The notes under the pieces: model-generated | Databases searched by the model: none | What the model saw: only the letters and a program-made list of their open reading frames with translations | Told to the model about the DNA's origin: nothing | Part shown: in pieces, positions 1 to 9,561 of the stretch | Position numbering within the stretch: position 1 is the stretch's first letter | How the letters are laid out: every line of letters starts with the position of its first letter | Translations under genes and position numbers: made by a program | From: Ktedonobacter racemifer DSM 44963 | GTDB lineage: Bacteria; Chloroflexota; Ktedonobacteria; Ktedonobacterales; Ktedonobacteraceae | Direction: 5' to 3' | Length of the DNA stretch: 64,000 nucleotides | Assembly (NCBI RefSeq): GCF_000178855.1 | Contig: NZ_ADVG01000002.1 | Coordinates: 434,001-498,000 of the forward strand

Positions 1-584
1 GAACCAAGCCTTCCTCAAAACGGCGCTCAAAAAATTGCGTCAGGCCAATAAGCGACTGCATCGCCGCAAACCGGGATCAAAAAACCGCGAGAATGCGCGT
101 AGACAGGTGGCACGACTCCATTATCGTATTACCTCTCTGAGAGACGATGTGCTCCACAAGCTCACAACCAGGCTTGCCAATTGCTATGGAAGCATTGGCA
201 TCGAAGACCTCAACCGGAAGCGGGTTGCTCAAGAATCGGCGGCTGTCTCGTTCGTTCTCTGACGCAGCATTGGGCAAGCTGCTCTCCCTGCTCGGGGCGA
301 AGGTAGAGCAGCAGGGTGGACAGGTGATCAAGGTGGGACGCTTCTTTCCTTCGAGTAAGACCTGCCACTGCTGCGGCTGGAAGTGGGAAGCGATGACGCT
401 CAAAGATCGCACCTTCCTCTGCCAGAATCCATCATGCCCCTATTCTCAGTTCCCGCAAGATCGCGATCATAATGCGAGCCAGAATATCCTGCGGGAAGCC
501 CTTCACTTGATCGGGCTCATTGACCAAGTCGTCACCGGTATTGGCTCAGACGAGGACGTAAACTTGCCTGCGGACGCGGGGTAA
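1..584 (+). pseudogene. tnpB remnant (IS200/IS605 OrfB), frameshifted, 5' end outside the window
   Basis: TnpB is the RNA-guided nuclease encoded by IS200/IS605-type elements. One frame is open from the window edge to about base 215 and ends in GIEDLN, the motif carrying the second RuvC acidic residue. The homologous product continues in another frame from about base 215 with LLKNRRLSRSFSDAALG, a zinc finger (CHCCG then CQNPSC) and the third RuvC motif DRDHNAS. A single-base indel near 212-225 separates the halves, so no full product is made as read. A small hairpin at 592-605 (AAGGC TTCG GCCTT) just after the stop may be a remnant of the right-end structure. The N-terminal half lies outside the window. 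Family call is firm from the motifs; the frameshift is seen directly. Confidence 0.85.
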
Positions 585-701
585 GACCAAAAAGGCTTCG
601 GCCTTGAGGCTCCTACGGATGAAACAGGAACAACAAAAGGTGTAGCAGAGCTATGCTTGCATACGTTTTACTACATTAATTGGAGCAGTGATTGGAGCAC
701 C

Positions 702-813
702 TGTAAATCCCAAATTCGGTGAAGCAATTTCAGCACAATTATCTGAGGGAATAGCCTTCAAATTGCCTCAGATAATTGTGCCCATTTCCTTTCACAGAAT
801 GCTGGGATTTATA
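702..813. repeat. 112-bp palindromic MITE-like element, copy A
   Basis: Ends are TGTAAATCCCA (702-712) and TGGGATTTATA (803-813), imperfect terminal inverted repeats. Inside is a perfect 15-bp inverted repeat, CACAATTATCTGAGG (734-748) against 766-780. An almost identical copy (two mismatches in 112 by eye) lies in opposite orientation at 2532-2643, so the pair brackets the MFS gene. There is no coding capacity, so it looks like a non-autonomous mobile element or structured intergenic repeat. No clear target-site duplication is visible. Confidence 0.8.
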
Positions 814-842
814 CATGAGTATCAGCAGCAGCATGGTGGGAT

Positions 843-2084
843 TTACTCGTGTGGGAATGTCGCTTGCCGCATGTGCTGAGAGAGAAACAGCCATCCGGTG
901 ATCAGAAGCAGGCCACTCCACACGATGCCCACGGTCGGCAACACGCCCAGGTGCTCCAGGCTCAGCCCGAGTGCAAAGGAGCCGAGGGTTTGGGCGCTGA
1001 ACAAGATCAGGCGAGAGACGCCATTGACGCGGCCTTGCAGGGCATCTGGAACGACAGCGAAGCGATAACTGTCCATGAAGATAGCACGGATCGAGTCAGA
1101 GAGAGCGATGGCAGCGAAGACGGCTCCCAACAGCAGTGGCGTCATGATGAAGCCATAGAGAGGGAAGAGCACCACGAACACGATCAGGGCACAGCGAAGC
1201 GTGAGACCTATGCGTATACGCCGCTGCAACGGCGGGCAGAGCGCCGCGCCAAGCAGGTTTCCGACGCCGCCACATGCCCCGATCAGGCCGTAGAGCACCG
1301 ACGGGATATGCTGCTGTTGCACAATGTCCAGGATGATAAGCATACTGGCTGTGATGGTGACGTTGACATAGCTGGAAATGAGGAAGATCGAGCGTATGAC
1401 CTCATGCTCCCACAGCCAGGTGAGCCCCTCGCGTACTTCTTGGAGCAGGTGGTGACGCTGCGTCCTCCGTTCATCTTGCATGGGCGAGCGTATGGAGAAG
1501 AGTGAGCTGAGCAAGATCAGAGAGGAAAGCGCGTCGGTGACGAACGGGAGCAACCTGCTGATGCTAAAGAGCAAGCTGCCCAGGGCGGGTCCGACAAGCG
1601 CGCTGGAGCCAACAATCACCTCGTTCTGTGCGACTGCTGTGGTGAGCTGGCTCTTTGGCACGATCCATGCCAGTGCTGCAAATTGGGCCAGCTCGTAGAA
1701 AAGCGAAATGGTTCCCAGGCCAAAGGCGATGGCGTAGAGGAGAAGCAGCCGCAGTAGTCCGCTGGAAAGGCCCAGCGCCAGGGGAATGCTCGCCACGCAC
1801 ACCATCAAGCAGAAGGTAGAGAGCAGCATCACGCGTTTGCGCGGCCAGCGATCCACCAGCGACCCGGCGGGGAGGCTCAACAGGACGTAGGGAAGCTGTC
1901 CCAGGCTATACGCGAGGGAGGCAGCAGCGATCGAACGCGTCAGTCCCACAATGAGCAGTGGAAACGCGAATTGTGTGCATGAAGTGCCGAGCGAGGAGAC
2001 GGCGTTGCCGAGCCAAAGCAAAAGATAGTCACGATTGCGCCAAAGGGAAACGGGCTGTGGTGGAATGACTTCCGTGTTGGTCAT
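843..2084 (-). CDS. MFS transporter (probable drug/metabolite exporter)
   Basis: About 413 residues, the usual size for a 12-helix major facilitator. The N-terminus VSLWRNRDYLLLWLGNAVS leads into helix 1 and resembles the EntS/MFS_3 exporter group. The loop between helices 2 and 3 carries the MFS signature-like GSLVDRWPRKRVML, and hydrophobic segments alternate with short loops throughout. The start at 2084 is chosen because AAAGGA lies about 9 bases upstream; a longer reading to 2201 adds 39 residues without transporter character. It stands alone between two inverted 112-bp palindromic repeats, with no neighbour in an operon, so its substrate cannot be inferred. The repeat bracket could mean it moved as cargo or that the repeats inserted independently. 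Confidence 0.85.
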   Translation of the reverse strand: MTNTEVIPPQPVSLWRNRDYLLLWLGNAVSSLGTSCTQFAFPLLIVGLTRSIAAASLAYSLGQLPYVLLSLPAGSLVDRWPRKRVMLLSTFCLMVCVASIPLALGLSSGLLRLLLLYAIAFGLGTISLFYELAQFAALAWIVPKSQLTTAVAQNEVIVGSSALVGPALGSLLFSISRLLPFVTDALSSLILLSSLFSIRSPMQDERRTQRHHLLQEVREGLTWLWEHEVIRSIFLISSYVNVTITASMLIILDIVQQQHIPSVLYGLIGACGGVGNLLGAALCPPLQRRIRIGLTLRCALIVFVVLFPLYGFIMTPLLLGAVFAAIALSDSIRAIFMDSYRFAVVPDALQGRVNGVSRLILFSAQTLGSFALGLSLEHLGVLPTVGIVWSGLLLITGWLFLSQHMRQATFPHE

Positions 2085-2945
2085 GAAACATCCTTTCGTT
2101 CGACTTGTTTCTGCAAGAAGGGAAGCAAAAGGAGCCCGGCAACCGAGGCGCGGTCCAATCAACACGGGGCTGAGATACATCGCAGGATGAAGACAACGCA
2201 TATCCTCGCACCAACGCGATCAGCGCTGCGCGTGAGGAGGGCGCTATTCACAAACAGCCACGTAAGCCAAAAGTGCCGGGCTTACGCGGTCAAAAGCGGT
2301 TTCACACCGCCTGAGGGGAACAGATATCTTTTACTCATCAGCCAGATGATAGCATGGAGACCGCATCGGTGTCAATGAATACTGCTCACCCCACCCATCC
2401 ACTCTTCCCATCCATGCGCAAGGGGATGGGAAGACTCGGCTGGCTCGGTGCGCGTGCTGACAACGCCACAGCTCATGGGTATTCTGGCAACGCGGATTGG
2501 GGGCAAGCGAGAGGTGTGTCTGCCTTCTACTTGTAAATCCCAGCATTCTGTGAAAGGAAATGGGCACAATTATCTGAGGCAATTTGAAGGCTATTCCCTC
2601 AGATAATTGTGCTGAAATTGCTTCACCAAATTTGGGATTTACAGAGCACCTCACCACAAGAGCCCACGAAAGGTTATGCTGCGCTTTTTCTTCTGGCGTG
2701 GCAAGGCAGAAAAGTATTTCTTTCTTTTGAGGGACTGGAAAATTTATGGTGCGGAGTCTCTTCTTCCTCATATCCTCTATCCTGGCTTCCCAGGCCCATT
2801 TACTTGAATCTGACGAAAAGATATGGTTCTGAAAAACGAAGATTTACGGTTCAGTCAACAGCAAGCCGCGGGGCTTGCGGCGGGTTCTTCTCTGTCAATA
2901 TGCATAATCCGGGAGAGTATCAAAACAAGACGAACGCTCTTTTTT
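2085..2945. other. intergenic region with hairpins and the second MITE copy
   Basis: No supported gene. Small inverted repeats occur at 2271-2295 (CGTAAGCC / GGCTTACG) and 2403-2434 (TCTTCCCATCC / GGATGGGAAGA). The second 112-bp palindromic element is at 2532-2643. Nothing recognisable was found in 2644-2945. Confidence 0.5.
2532..2643. repeat. 112-bp palindromic MITE-like element, copy B (inverted relative to copy A)
   Basis: Ends TGTAAATCCCA (2532-2542) and TGGGATTTACA (2633-2643) form a perfect 11-bp terminal inverted repeat. The reverse complement matches 702-813 over all 112 bases with about two differences (one internal, one at the end). The internal stem with ACAATTATC / GATAATTGT cores is conserved. 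It lies upstream of the MFS gene's start, whereas copy A lies just past its stop. Confidence 0.8.
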
Positions 2946-4025
2946 TCAGACTTTCCTGGCTATGCCCAGCCCTGACTCGATACCAGAGACATCATAGATG
3001 CCCCCCTGTTGCTCTACATAGCCTCCCGTAAAGGGATCTTCCGCTAGCAATAGAGGTACATCCAGGTCAATAAAGCGGAAGCCACCCAGGCCAGCGACAA
3101 AATGTGCCGATGCGCTGGTCCCCAGGCGCGATTCGATCATAGAACCGATCATCAGTTGCGTGGAGGTTGCACGACAAAGGGCAGCAATATCCAACGCTTC
3201 GACAATGCCACATTTCATCAACTTAATATTCACCACATTAACGGCCTTCATGGCAACTAGTCGCTCCACATCAGCCAGACTAGCGGCACTTTCATCTGCA
3301 GCAACAGGAACAGACGTATGCTGTGTAACATAACGCAGTCCCTCAAAGTCGTCTTTGTATACAGGTTGCTCCAGCAAGATCGGATAAATACGGCGCGCTT
3401 CAAGCTGGCGCAGACACGACAATGCCTCATCAGGAGTATAGCCCTGATTGGCATCTAGCGTAAGAGCTAGCGTAGGAGCTGCACGATGGATGGCTTCGAT
3501 ACGCGCTATATCTTCCTGCATGTCGACGCCCACTTTGATCTTGATATATTTGACCCCACGTGTCGCGATTTGCTGCGCCAGTTCATAGCTATGCTCAGGC
3601 GAGGTCAGGGGGATGCTCATGTCAGTTTCTACAGTCGTGCTGGCATTGCCCAGAAAAACATAGAGAGGTATCCCATACGAGCGTGTGAGGGCATCAAGCA
3701 GGGCCATTTCAATACCTGTGCGTACAGTATTTTGATGGTAGTAGTTATGCTTGATGTGCTTAGAGAGGGGGCGCCAGCGTGAGGCATCCTGTCCCTCTAA
3801 CCACGGAACACAGGCCCACGCCGCTGCCAGGGCTGTCTCCTGTGACTCACCTGTGCTAGGAGCGAATGGAGAGCATTCACCATAGCCGATGCTTCCATCA
3901 GCAAGTTCAATAGTGATGAGGACATTACGTGCTTCAGAGACGCTTCCAGTGGTAACGGTAAAGGTTTCGCGCAATGGAATGTTAAGAGGTTCGACTTTTA
4001 CTGCTGTGATCGTTGTGCGGACCAT
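2946..4025 (-). CDS. dipeptide epimerase (L-Ala-D/L-Glu epimerase type, enolase superfamily)
   Basis: 359 residues, standard for the muconate-lactonizing/dipeptide epimerase branch. An N-terminal capping domain is followed by the TIM barrel with the expected catalytic set. The KxK pair is K162-I-K164. Metal ligands are D191 (LDANQG), E219 (LLEQP) and D244 (AADES), and the opposing base is K268 (NIKLMKCG). Members racemise the alpha carbon of one residue in dipeptides such as L-Ala-D-Glu released from peptidoglycan; the exact dipeptide is not readable here. It lies 191 bases downstream of, and on the same strand as, an oligopeptide-type binding protein, which fits scavenging of murein peptides. 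A dyad-forming intergenic segment separates the two genes. Confidence 0.9.
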   Translation of the reverse strand: MVRTTITAVKVEPLNIPLRETFTVTTGSVSEARNVLITIELADGSIGYGECSPFAPSTGESQETALAAAWACVPWLEGQDASRWRPLSKHIKHNYYHQNTVRTGIEMALLDALTRSYGIPLYVFLGNASTTVETDMSIPLTSPEHSYELAQQIATRGVKYIKIKVGVDMQEDIARIEAIHRAAPTLALTLDANQGYTPDEALSCLRQLEARRIYPILLEQPVYKDDFEGLRYVTQHTSVPVAADESAASLADVERLVAMKAVNVVNIKLMKCGIVEALDIAALCRATSTQLMIGSMIESRLGTSASAHFVAGLGGFRFIDLDVPLLLAEDPFTGGYVEQQGGIYDVSGIESGLGIARKV

Positions 4026-4152
4026 ATCTGCTAGGGTTCCCTTCTTTTCCGTATGCGATGTAACTATTTAGGACCCCCTCGCCACCTGCGGTGGCGAAAC
4101 GAAGCGTATGTGACGCAGAGGTGCCCTGAAGAGTTACCTGAAATGTGGACAT

Positions 4153-4204
4153 ATTGCTCTCTTGCCAACTTCTTGCACCGGGTCAGGAAAGGCAAGAGAG
4201 CAAT
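4153..4204 (-). terminator. 14-bp perfect hairpin after the peptide-binding protein gene
   Basis: ATTGCTCTCTTGCC (4153-4166) pairs perfectly with 4191-4204 around a 24-base loop, directly after the stop at 4217. There is no clear T-run, so it may attenuate or stabilise the mRNA rather than terminate fully. A second small dyad, TCGCCACC-TGC-GGTGGCGA, is at 4079-4097. Confidence 0.5.
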
Positions 4205-4216
4205 AAGAGATTGTAT

Positions 4217-5929
4217 TTATAGACTCATGTAGATGTTGCCCCAGTCGTTCGGTGCGATAGTAACAAGTGGGTTCAGGGAATAATTTTGTAGTTTAGGATT
4301 AATGAGTACATGTGCCTCCACCTGGTAGAGAGGAATCGCAGCGACATCGTCAACCAGATGCTGTTCAGCTGAACGATACTGCTGTAGACGCTCTTGCTGA
4401 TTCTGGTTTACGTCGGCCTGGGCAAGCTCACTCTGAATGGTCTGTTGCTGGGTGGCGTTGTTAGAGGTATTTTGTCCATAGTTGGCATTGTTGAATGGAG
4501 CGCCTTTCGCAAACCATGTACTCAGCCAGGCCTGAGGATCAGCATAGTTGCCATACGAGATCGTCCATATCTGTAATGGACCGGATTTGCCCGTCGTTCC
4601 CAATTGAGCCTGAACCAGAGCGCTGGCCTCCATGCTAGACACCTGCATATTGACGCCAAAGGCTGTCTGCCACTGTTGCGCAAGGACGGTTACAAGATTC
4701 TTAGTATCGTTGCTACCTGCAAGGTATGAAAGCGTGATAGGCGGCAAAGCAGCGGCATTTTGATAGTTTTCTTCCTGTAACCCCTCCTGAAAGAGTTGTT
4801 TCGCCTTCTGCAAATCACCTTTGGTGCTTGTTACACCAGATGGCCCCGTCAGTGCTTGACTATAGCCTGGCACGCCCTGAGGTATGAGATGGTTCGTAGG
4901 AAGAACCGAGCCGTGCATCACATTCTGAGCTAGAATGTCTTTATTAATGGCAAGTGCAAGGGCCTGGCGGATCTTGATGTTGTTGAAGGGCTTTGCCAGG
5001 TAATTCATGAGCACATAATTCAACCCTAACGTTGGTGTGTGCTTGTAATCTGAGCGTTTCTTGGCATTTGCCAGGTCGGCAAGTGGAATAGTTGCGTAAT
5101 CTAACTGACCTGCCTGATAGGATTTGTAGGTTGTATCTGTACTACCCGACTGCTGCAACTCTATTCGCTGCAAGCGTGGTTTGGGTCCATAATAGTTCGT
5201 ATTGGGGGTCAGGGTAAGCCCTTTATTATGACTGTAGCTAGAAGCCTTAAAGGGACCTGCTCCTCCACCTTCACCCAGGTGTTCGGTCCACTTAGCACCA
5301 TATTTCTCTACCACCTTCTTATTGACTGTGTAGGAAGTTGGTAGAGCTGCTAACGCCTGTAAAAAGTAAGCTGTCGGCTGAGCCAGGATGATAGACATGG
5401 TGTGATCATCCTTCACAATCAAGCTATCACCGATCAATGTAGGAAGCTGCCCGGTAATAATTTTGGTAAAATCCTTGATTGGACTGAGAAAGGAAGCTGC
5501 CGGTGATTTTGTGCTGGGCAACAACGCGCGATTGATACTGTAAGCAACGTCGTTAGCCGTAAGCTGGCTACCATCACTAAAGGTCAGGTTGGGCCTGAGT
5601 GTGAATGTATAGGTAAGCCCATCCGAAGAAATGGTATGGTTGCTTGCGAGTTGATCTGTAACCTTCCCATCTGATGATAGTGCTACCAGACCGGTGAACA
5701 TCATCTGTATTGCAGAAATATCGATATTCTGCACAGCAAGAGCAGGGTCCAGAGAACCAAAGTCCGAGGGCCCGATTGGAAAACGGAAAATTTGCTTACT
5801 GTCAGGTGCTGGCGTAGCGTTTGTATTGCTGCTTGGACCTGTAGCGCCGCTACAGGCGACAACAAGTACGGCAAGTATACCCAAAATACCAGGAAGAAGC
5901 GCTGATCGGAAAAATTTGCGATACGGCAT
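4217..5929 (-). CDS. ABC transporter substrate-binding lipoprotein (peptide/SBP_bac_5 family)
   Basis: 570 residues. The N-terminus has basic residues, a hydrophobic stretch and a lipobox ending VVAC, so the protein should be secreted and lipid-anchored. The body has the family-5 solute-binding pattern: SLDPALAVQNIDISA, TFTLRPNLTFSDGSQLTANDV and KIRQALALAINKD. Family members bind oligopeptides, dipeptides or nickel for an ABC permease. No permease or ATPase subunit is nearby, so it is an orphan receptor or uses a distant one. ATG at 5929 is preferred because GGAGGA sits about 7 bases upstream; a GTG at 5935 is also in frame. The downstream dipeptide epimerase suggests that peptides are the ligand, which is inference. 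Confidence 0.88.
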   Translation of the reverse strand: MPYRKFFRSALLPGILGILAVLVVACSGATGPSSNTNATPAPDSKQIFRFPIGPSDFGSLDPALAVQNIDISAIQMMFTGLVALSSDGKVTDQLASNHTISSDGLTYTFTLRPNLTFSDGSQLTANDVAYSINRALLPSTKSPAASFLSPIKDFTKIITGQLPTLIGDSLIVKDDHTMSIILAQPTAYFLQALAALPTSYTVNKKVVEKYGAKWTEHLGEGGGAGPFKASSYSHNKGLTLTPNTNYYGPKPRLQRIELQQSGSTDTTYKSYQAGQLDYATIPLADLANAKKRSDYKHTPTLGLNYVLMNYLAKPFNNIKIRQALALAINKDILAQNVMHGSVLPTNHLIPQGVPGYSQALTGPSGVTSTKGDLQKAKQLFQEGLQEENYQNAAALPPITLSYLAGSNDTKNLVTVLAQQWQTAFGVNMQVSSMEASALVQAQLGTTGKSGPLQIWTISYGNYADPQAWLSTWFAKGAPFNNANYGQNTSNNATQQQTIQSELAQADVNQNQQERLQQYRSAEQHLVDDVAAIPLYQVEAHVLINPKLQNYSLNPLVTIAPNDWGNIYMSL

Positions 5930-5967
5930 AATCACTCCTCCTTATGTTCTCGAACTGCACTTAGGCG

Positions 5968-6073
5968 AAAAAAAGCTGAATGGCAATCTTCGCGTGACGC
6001 GAGCTCGAAGCTATCTCTGATATCCCCTTAAAATGAGCGTAGCTCAAGGCAAGATTGCCATTCAGCAAAAAAA
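5968..6073 (-). terminator. probable rho-independent terminator of the serine hydrolase gene at 6131-7633
   Basis: GCTGAATGGCAATCTT (5975-5990) pairs perfectly with 6051-6066 (16 bp) around a 60-base loop that contains smaller dyads. On the minus strand the stem is followed by seven T residues (5974-5968), which fits termination of the upstream hydrolase gene. A-runs on both sides make it possibly bidirectional. Confidence 0.65.
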
Positions 6074-6130
6074 GATAAAGACGTTGCAGGCCAGTTTGAC
6101 CAGAATAATAGTGGTTTGCCTTACGCTCCC

Positions 6131-7633
6131 TTAAAGGCTTGCAGCAGGAGCTTCAACCACTAAGCGCGTAAATACAAATGGTTTGGCAGCAGGCTCCAGA
6201 GGAAGCACAAAGCTTTCAATGTCACCGTTAAGATTGGTAACAAAAGAGCCCTTGAGATAGAGGTTATAATGTTCCAGGAATACAAGAAAGACATCATAAT
6301 GCAGGTGCTGGAAGGTGTATTCCAGGTCATTATGCCATCCTTTGAGGGTGTCATCATCTTGAACAATGGTAAACGTACCACCTCCAGGATGCTCAAACTG
6401 CCCGGCATAGGCGCTGAGGGGATGAGAAAGCGGCGCATCTGGAACACGAGCAGCGAGGCTTTCTTGTTGGCTTTTAGCTTCCTGTTCCCTCAGCTTGTCA
6501 TAGCTTTGCCTGGTACGCTCATTCCAGGGAACTTTTTCCAGTTGCAGCAGGCGATCGACAGCACTATAGGTAAAGATACCATGTACCGGCACCAGGTGAG
6601 CTTGTCTGTTTGTAAGTACTACGAGACCAATGTTATCATCGGGCAGAAACGTCGTTAAACAACTAAAGCCATTGATACCGCCACTGTGCTGCACAAGCTT
6701 ATGCCCGCGGTAACATGTCGTCCACCATCCAAGCGCGTAGCTGTAATAAAACTCCTCGGGATATTTAGGGAGGTTATGCGGGAATGCGGACATGACCATC
6801 TGTGGAGAAGTCAGCTCTCGGAATTGCTCCTCGGACACGAGTGTACCTTCACTATGTTTTCCCTTATTGAGGAGGCAACGTAGCCACTTGCTCATATCCA
6901 GCACATTAGAACTCATCGAACCCGCAGGGCCGATGGCATCCTCCCTGGTATAAAAATCCGTTCTTTGCAACTCATCCTGAATGAGTTTGTAGGGAAGCGC
7001 AAAATCCGCCATCTGCTGCATATCCCGCACAGAGGAGTAGGTGTTCGTCATGCCAAGGGGGCTCAAAATACGCTGTTGCACAAATGCTTCCCAGGTTTGT
7101 CCAGTCACCACCTCGATAAGATAGCCTGCCAGGGAATACATCGCGTTGTTATATTGCCAGGTCGTCCGAAAGCCCTTATTCAGCTCAAAGTATTGAAGGC
7201 GCTCCACCAACTCTTTGCGTGTCATCAAAGAGTGAAGAGTCACAAGATCGTATCCAGGTATGCCCGTACGGTGGCAGAGCAGGTCCCGCAATGTGACAAG
7301 CCTAGAGATCGTGGGATCACAGAGTTTCAAGGCTGGGAAATAGTTTCTGACTGGCTCATCCCAGCTAAGTTTCCCTTCATCCACCAGGATAGCCAGCGCC
7401 ATAGTGGTGAAAGCCTTGGAGCATGAGGCAATCGCGAAGACAGTTTGAGGCGTGACCTCCAGGTTCTCGGCAAGGTCCCGCTTACCAAACCCCTGCGCGA
7501 AAACTATTTCGTCATCCTTCACAATCGCTACTGCCACTCCCGGTACCTTCCACTCCTGCATAGTTACCTCAACAAACTCAGGGTATCCTTGCAGATCTGT
7601 GCCAGTAGCAGAAGCAGGTGATGTATATGCCAT
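6131..7633 (-). CDS. serine hydrolase, beta-lactamase/class C PBP fold (paralogue 1 of 3)
   Basis: 500 residues. The class C beta-lactamase/D-aminopeptidase pattern is clear: nucleophile motif S70-C-S-K73 (FAIASCSKAFTTMA), a YNN motif in WQYNNAMYSLAGYL, and HSGGINGF in the place of the KTG/HxG triad. A C-terminal region of about 100 residues (PLSHPLSAYAGQFEHPGG onward) resembles the DUF3471-type beta-rich tail common in these proteins. No signal peptide is visible, so it is probably cytoplasmic. Family members are esterases, peptidases or amidases, and the substrate cannot be predicted. GAGGAGGG about 12 bases upstream supports the start. It is separated from the next paralogue by about 170 bases and followed by a strong terminator. 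Confidence 0.88.
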   Translation of the reverse strand: MAYTSPASATGTDLQGYPEFVEVTMQEWKVPGVAVAIVKDDEIVFAQGFGKRDLAENLEVTPQTVFAIASCSKAFTTMALAILVDEGKLSWDEPVRNYFPALKLCDPTISRLVTLRDLLCHRTGIPGYDLVTLHSLMTRKELVERLQYFELNKGFRTTWQYNNAMYSLAGYLIEVVTGQTWEAFVQQRILSPLGMTNTYSSVRDMQQMADFALPYKLIQDELQRTDFYTREDAIGPAGSMSSNVLDMSKWLRCLLNKGKHSEGTLVSEEQFRELTSPQMVMSAFPHNLPKYPEEFYYSYALGWWTTCYRGHKLVQHSGGINGFSCLTTFLPDDNIGLVVLTNRQAHLVPVHGIFTYSAVDRLLQLEKVPWNERTRQSYDKLREQEAKSQQESLAARVPDAPLSHPLSAYAGQFEHPGGGTFTIVQDDDTLKGWHNDLEYTFQHLHYDVFLVFLEHYNLYLKGSFVTNLNGDIESFVLPLEPAAKPFVFTRLVVEAPAASL

Positions 7634-7806
7634 TACGTCTCTGCCCTCCTCAAATAACTCCTGTAAAACTCAATTCAATAACGACTCAGGTCACCACCTG
7701 CTATGAATCGGCCTGGGTAATGATGCTGAGAACTTCTTGAGAAGATGGGGCCTGAGTCGTTCCTTAACCTACGTACATTGCATACAGCAATACATATACA
7801 ATTTTG

Positions 7807-9561
7807 TTACTGCTGTTCTGCTTTTTTCGTGCCTGTCAGGGTCCCAAATGGCTGCTTGAATAGGGCCTGCGTTACAACTCCTGCCTCATCGCGCTGGAAT
7901 GCAACGCTGTATCCACTCAGTCCCTTTACACGGAAGGAATCTTCCTTATACGGCTCTAGTTCGTATGTAGGTTGGCCTGGCAGCGTTAGAGAGAGGGTAT
8001 GTTCACTCTTGAAGGCGACCGTAGCAGTCTGGTCCATGACCTCATATGCACCACAGAATTGCCCCAGGACGCTCTTCGCTTGCAGGTGCTTTCCCGCTAC
8101 CCGCATAAAGGCAATCGGTTTGGCTTCTGGCTCGATAGGCAAGGAGAAGCTTTCGATATCGCCATCAAGATTCGTAACGAAAGCCCCTTTGATATGGATC
8201 TCGAAACGCTCTGACGTGACAAGAAAGACATCGTAATGCAAGTGCTGGAATGTGAAATCTGAATCGTTATATATACCCTTCAAGGTCTCACCATCCTGGG
8301 TGATAGTAAATGTTCCAAGACCGGGATGCTCGAAACTTCCCGTATAGTCCTTGAGGGGGTGAGAAAGTGATGCATCTGGCACACGGCTGTCCAGGGTATT
8401 CTCCTTGGCCTTTTCTGCTTGCTCTTTTAGCCCTTGAAAGAACTGTTTGTTGCGCGCGCTCCAGGGGCGCTCTTCCAAACCCAGTAAACGGTCAAAAAGG
8501 GTATAGTTCACAGATTGAGTCGCGAGGTTCCCATCCAGGTTTGTCAGTGTAACGATACCGATATTGTCATCGGGCAAGAAGCTCACTAGGGCACTAAAGC
8601 CATCGATATTGCCCCCATGCTCAACAAGAGTATGCCCTCTATAGGAAGTAATGCCCCAACCCAGGCCATAGCTGTAATAAAAGGTTTCCGGCCGTTTCTT
8701 AAACGCCGGGTGCTCCCCAGGTACGACCATATGGGGCGCTACGAGTTGCGCGAACTGTGCCTCTGAAACAATGGTGGTCTCGCCATTGCGTCCCTTGTTG
8801 AGAAGGCATCGCAGCCACTTACATATATCCTGAACGCTGGAGTTGATCGAACCGGCAGGTCCTACCGCCTGAAAACGATTGTAGAACTCCATCCGCTGCA
8901 CTTCATCTTTGACTTCCCTGTAGGGAAGGGCAAAGTCGGGGGCTTGCTGCGACTCATTCGTAGAGAAATTGGTTGCAGTCATCCCCAGGGGCGTCAAAAT
9001 ATGGTGCTGAACAAACTCCTCCCAGGTCTGACCTGTCAGGACTTCGATCAGATAGCCCGCCGTCATATACATCAGGTTCTGGTATTGCCAGACCTCGCGG
9101 AACTTCTTGTTGGGTTCCAGGTACTGGAGGCGCTCGAAGAGGTCTTTGCGTGAAAGGGAAGAGTTGTACCACCCCAGGTCATAGCGTGGCATGCCGGTGC
9201 GATGGGCGAGCAGGTCGCGCACAGTTGTTTGCTCGGTCGCTATTGGATCATAGAGTTTGAATGCTGGCAAGTAGCGCCTGATAGGCTCATCCCAATTTAC
9301 GATGCCCTCGTCAACGAGCATCGCAATCGCCATGGCGGTAAAGGCCTTAGAACTGGAACCAATAGCGAAGAGGGTCTGATCGGTCGTGTCGAGATTATCC
9401 GTGACAGAACGCTTGCCAAAGCCCCGCGACAGAATCACCTGATCATCCTTGATCACGGCTGTTGCCAGGCCTGGAACGTTCCACTCGTCTCTGATCGCTT
9501 CGATAACTTCGGGTAGTCCTTGCAGTTCTGGGTCAGTAGCAGGTATAGATGTATTCGTCAT
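7807..9561 (-). CDS. serine hydrolase, beta-lactamase/class C PBP fold (paralogue 2 of 3, extended C-terminus)
   Basis: 584 residues. The nucleophile motif is S69-S-S-K72 (FAIGSSSKAFTAMA), followed by WQYQNLMYMTAGYL and EHGGNIDGF. It is very similar to the paralogue at 9561-11078 but carries about 80 extra residues at the end (VLGQFCGAYEVMDQTATVAF onward), which read as a small beta-rich tail repeat. Its ATG overlaps the TAA of the upstream paralogue by one base (TAATG at 9559-9563), so the two are probably translationally coupled. The tandem arrangement indicates recent duplication, and the differing active-site second residue and tail suggest some divergence in substrate. No export signal is seen. 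Confidence 0.88.
   Translation of the reverse strand: MTNTSIPATDPELQGLPEVIEAIRDEWNVPGLATAVIKDDQVILSRGFGKRSVTDNLDTTDQTLFAIGSSSKAFTAMAIAMLVDEGIVNWDEPIRRYLPAFKLYDPIATEQTTVRDLLAHRTGMPRYDLGWYNSSLSRKDLFERLQYLEPNKKFREVWQYQNLMYMTAGYLIEVLTGQTWEEFVQHHILTPLGMTATNFSTNESQQAPDFALPYREVKDEVQRMEFYNRFQAVGPAGSINSSVQDICKWLRCLLNKGRNGETTIVSEAQFAQLVAPHMVVPGEHPAFKKRPETFYYSYGLGWGITSYRGHTLVEHGGNIDGFSALVSFLPDDNIGIVTLTNLDGNLATQSVNYTLFDRLLGLEERPWSARNKQFFQGLKEQAEKAKENTLDSRVPDASLSHPLKDYTGSFEHPGLGTFTITQDGETLKGIYNDSDFTFQHLHYDVFLVTSERFEIHIKGAFVTNLDGDIESFSLPIEPEAKPIAFMRVAGKHLQAKSVLGQFCGAYEVMDQTATVAFKSEHTLSLTLPGQPTYELEPYKEDSFRVKGLSGYSVAFQRDEAGVVTQALFKQPFGTLTGTKKAEQQ

Noticed and set aside
849..1505. Long plus-strand open frame opposite the MFS gene
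   Set aside because: Composition is that of an antisense shadow (charged, low complexity), with no ribosome-binding site; the MFS reading has clear motifs.
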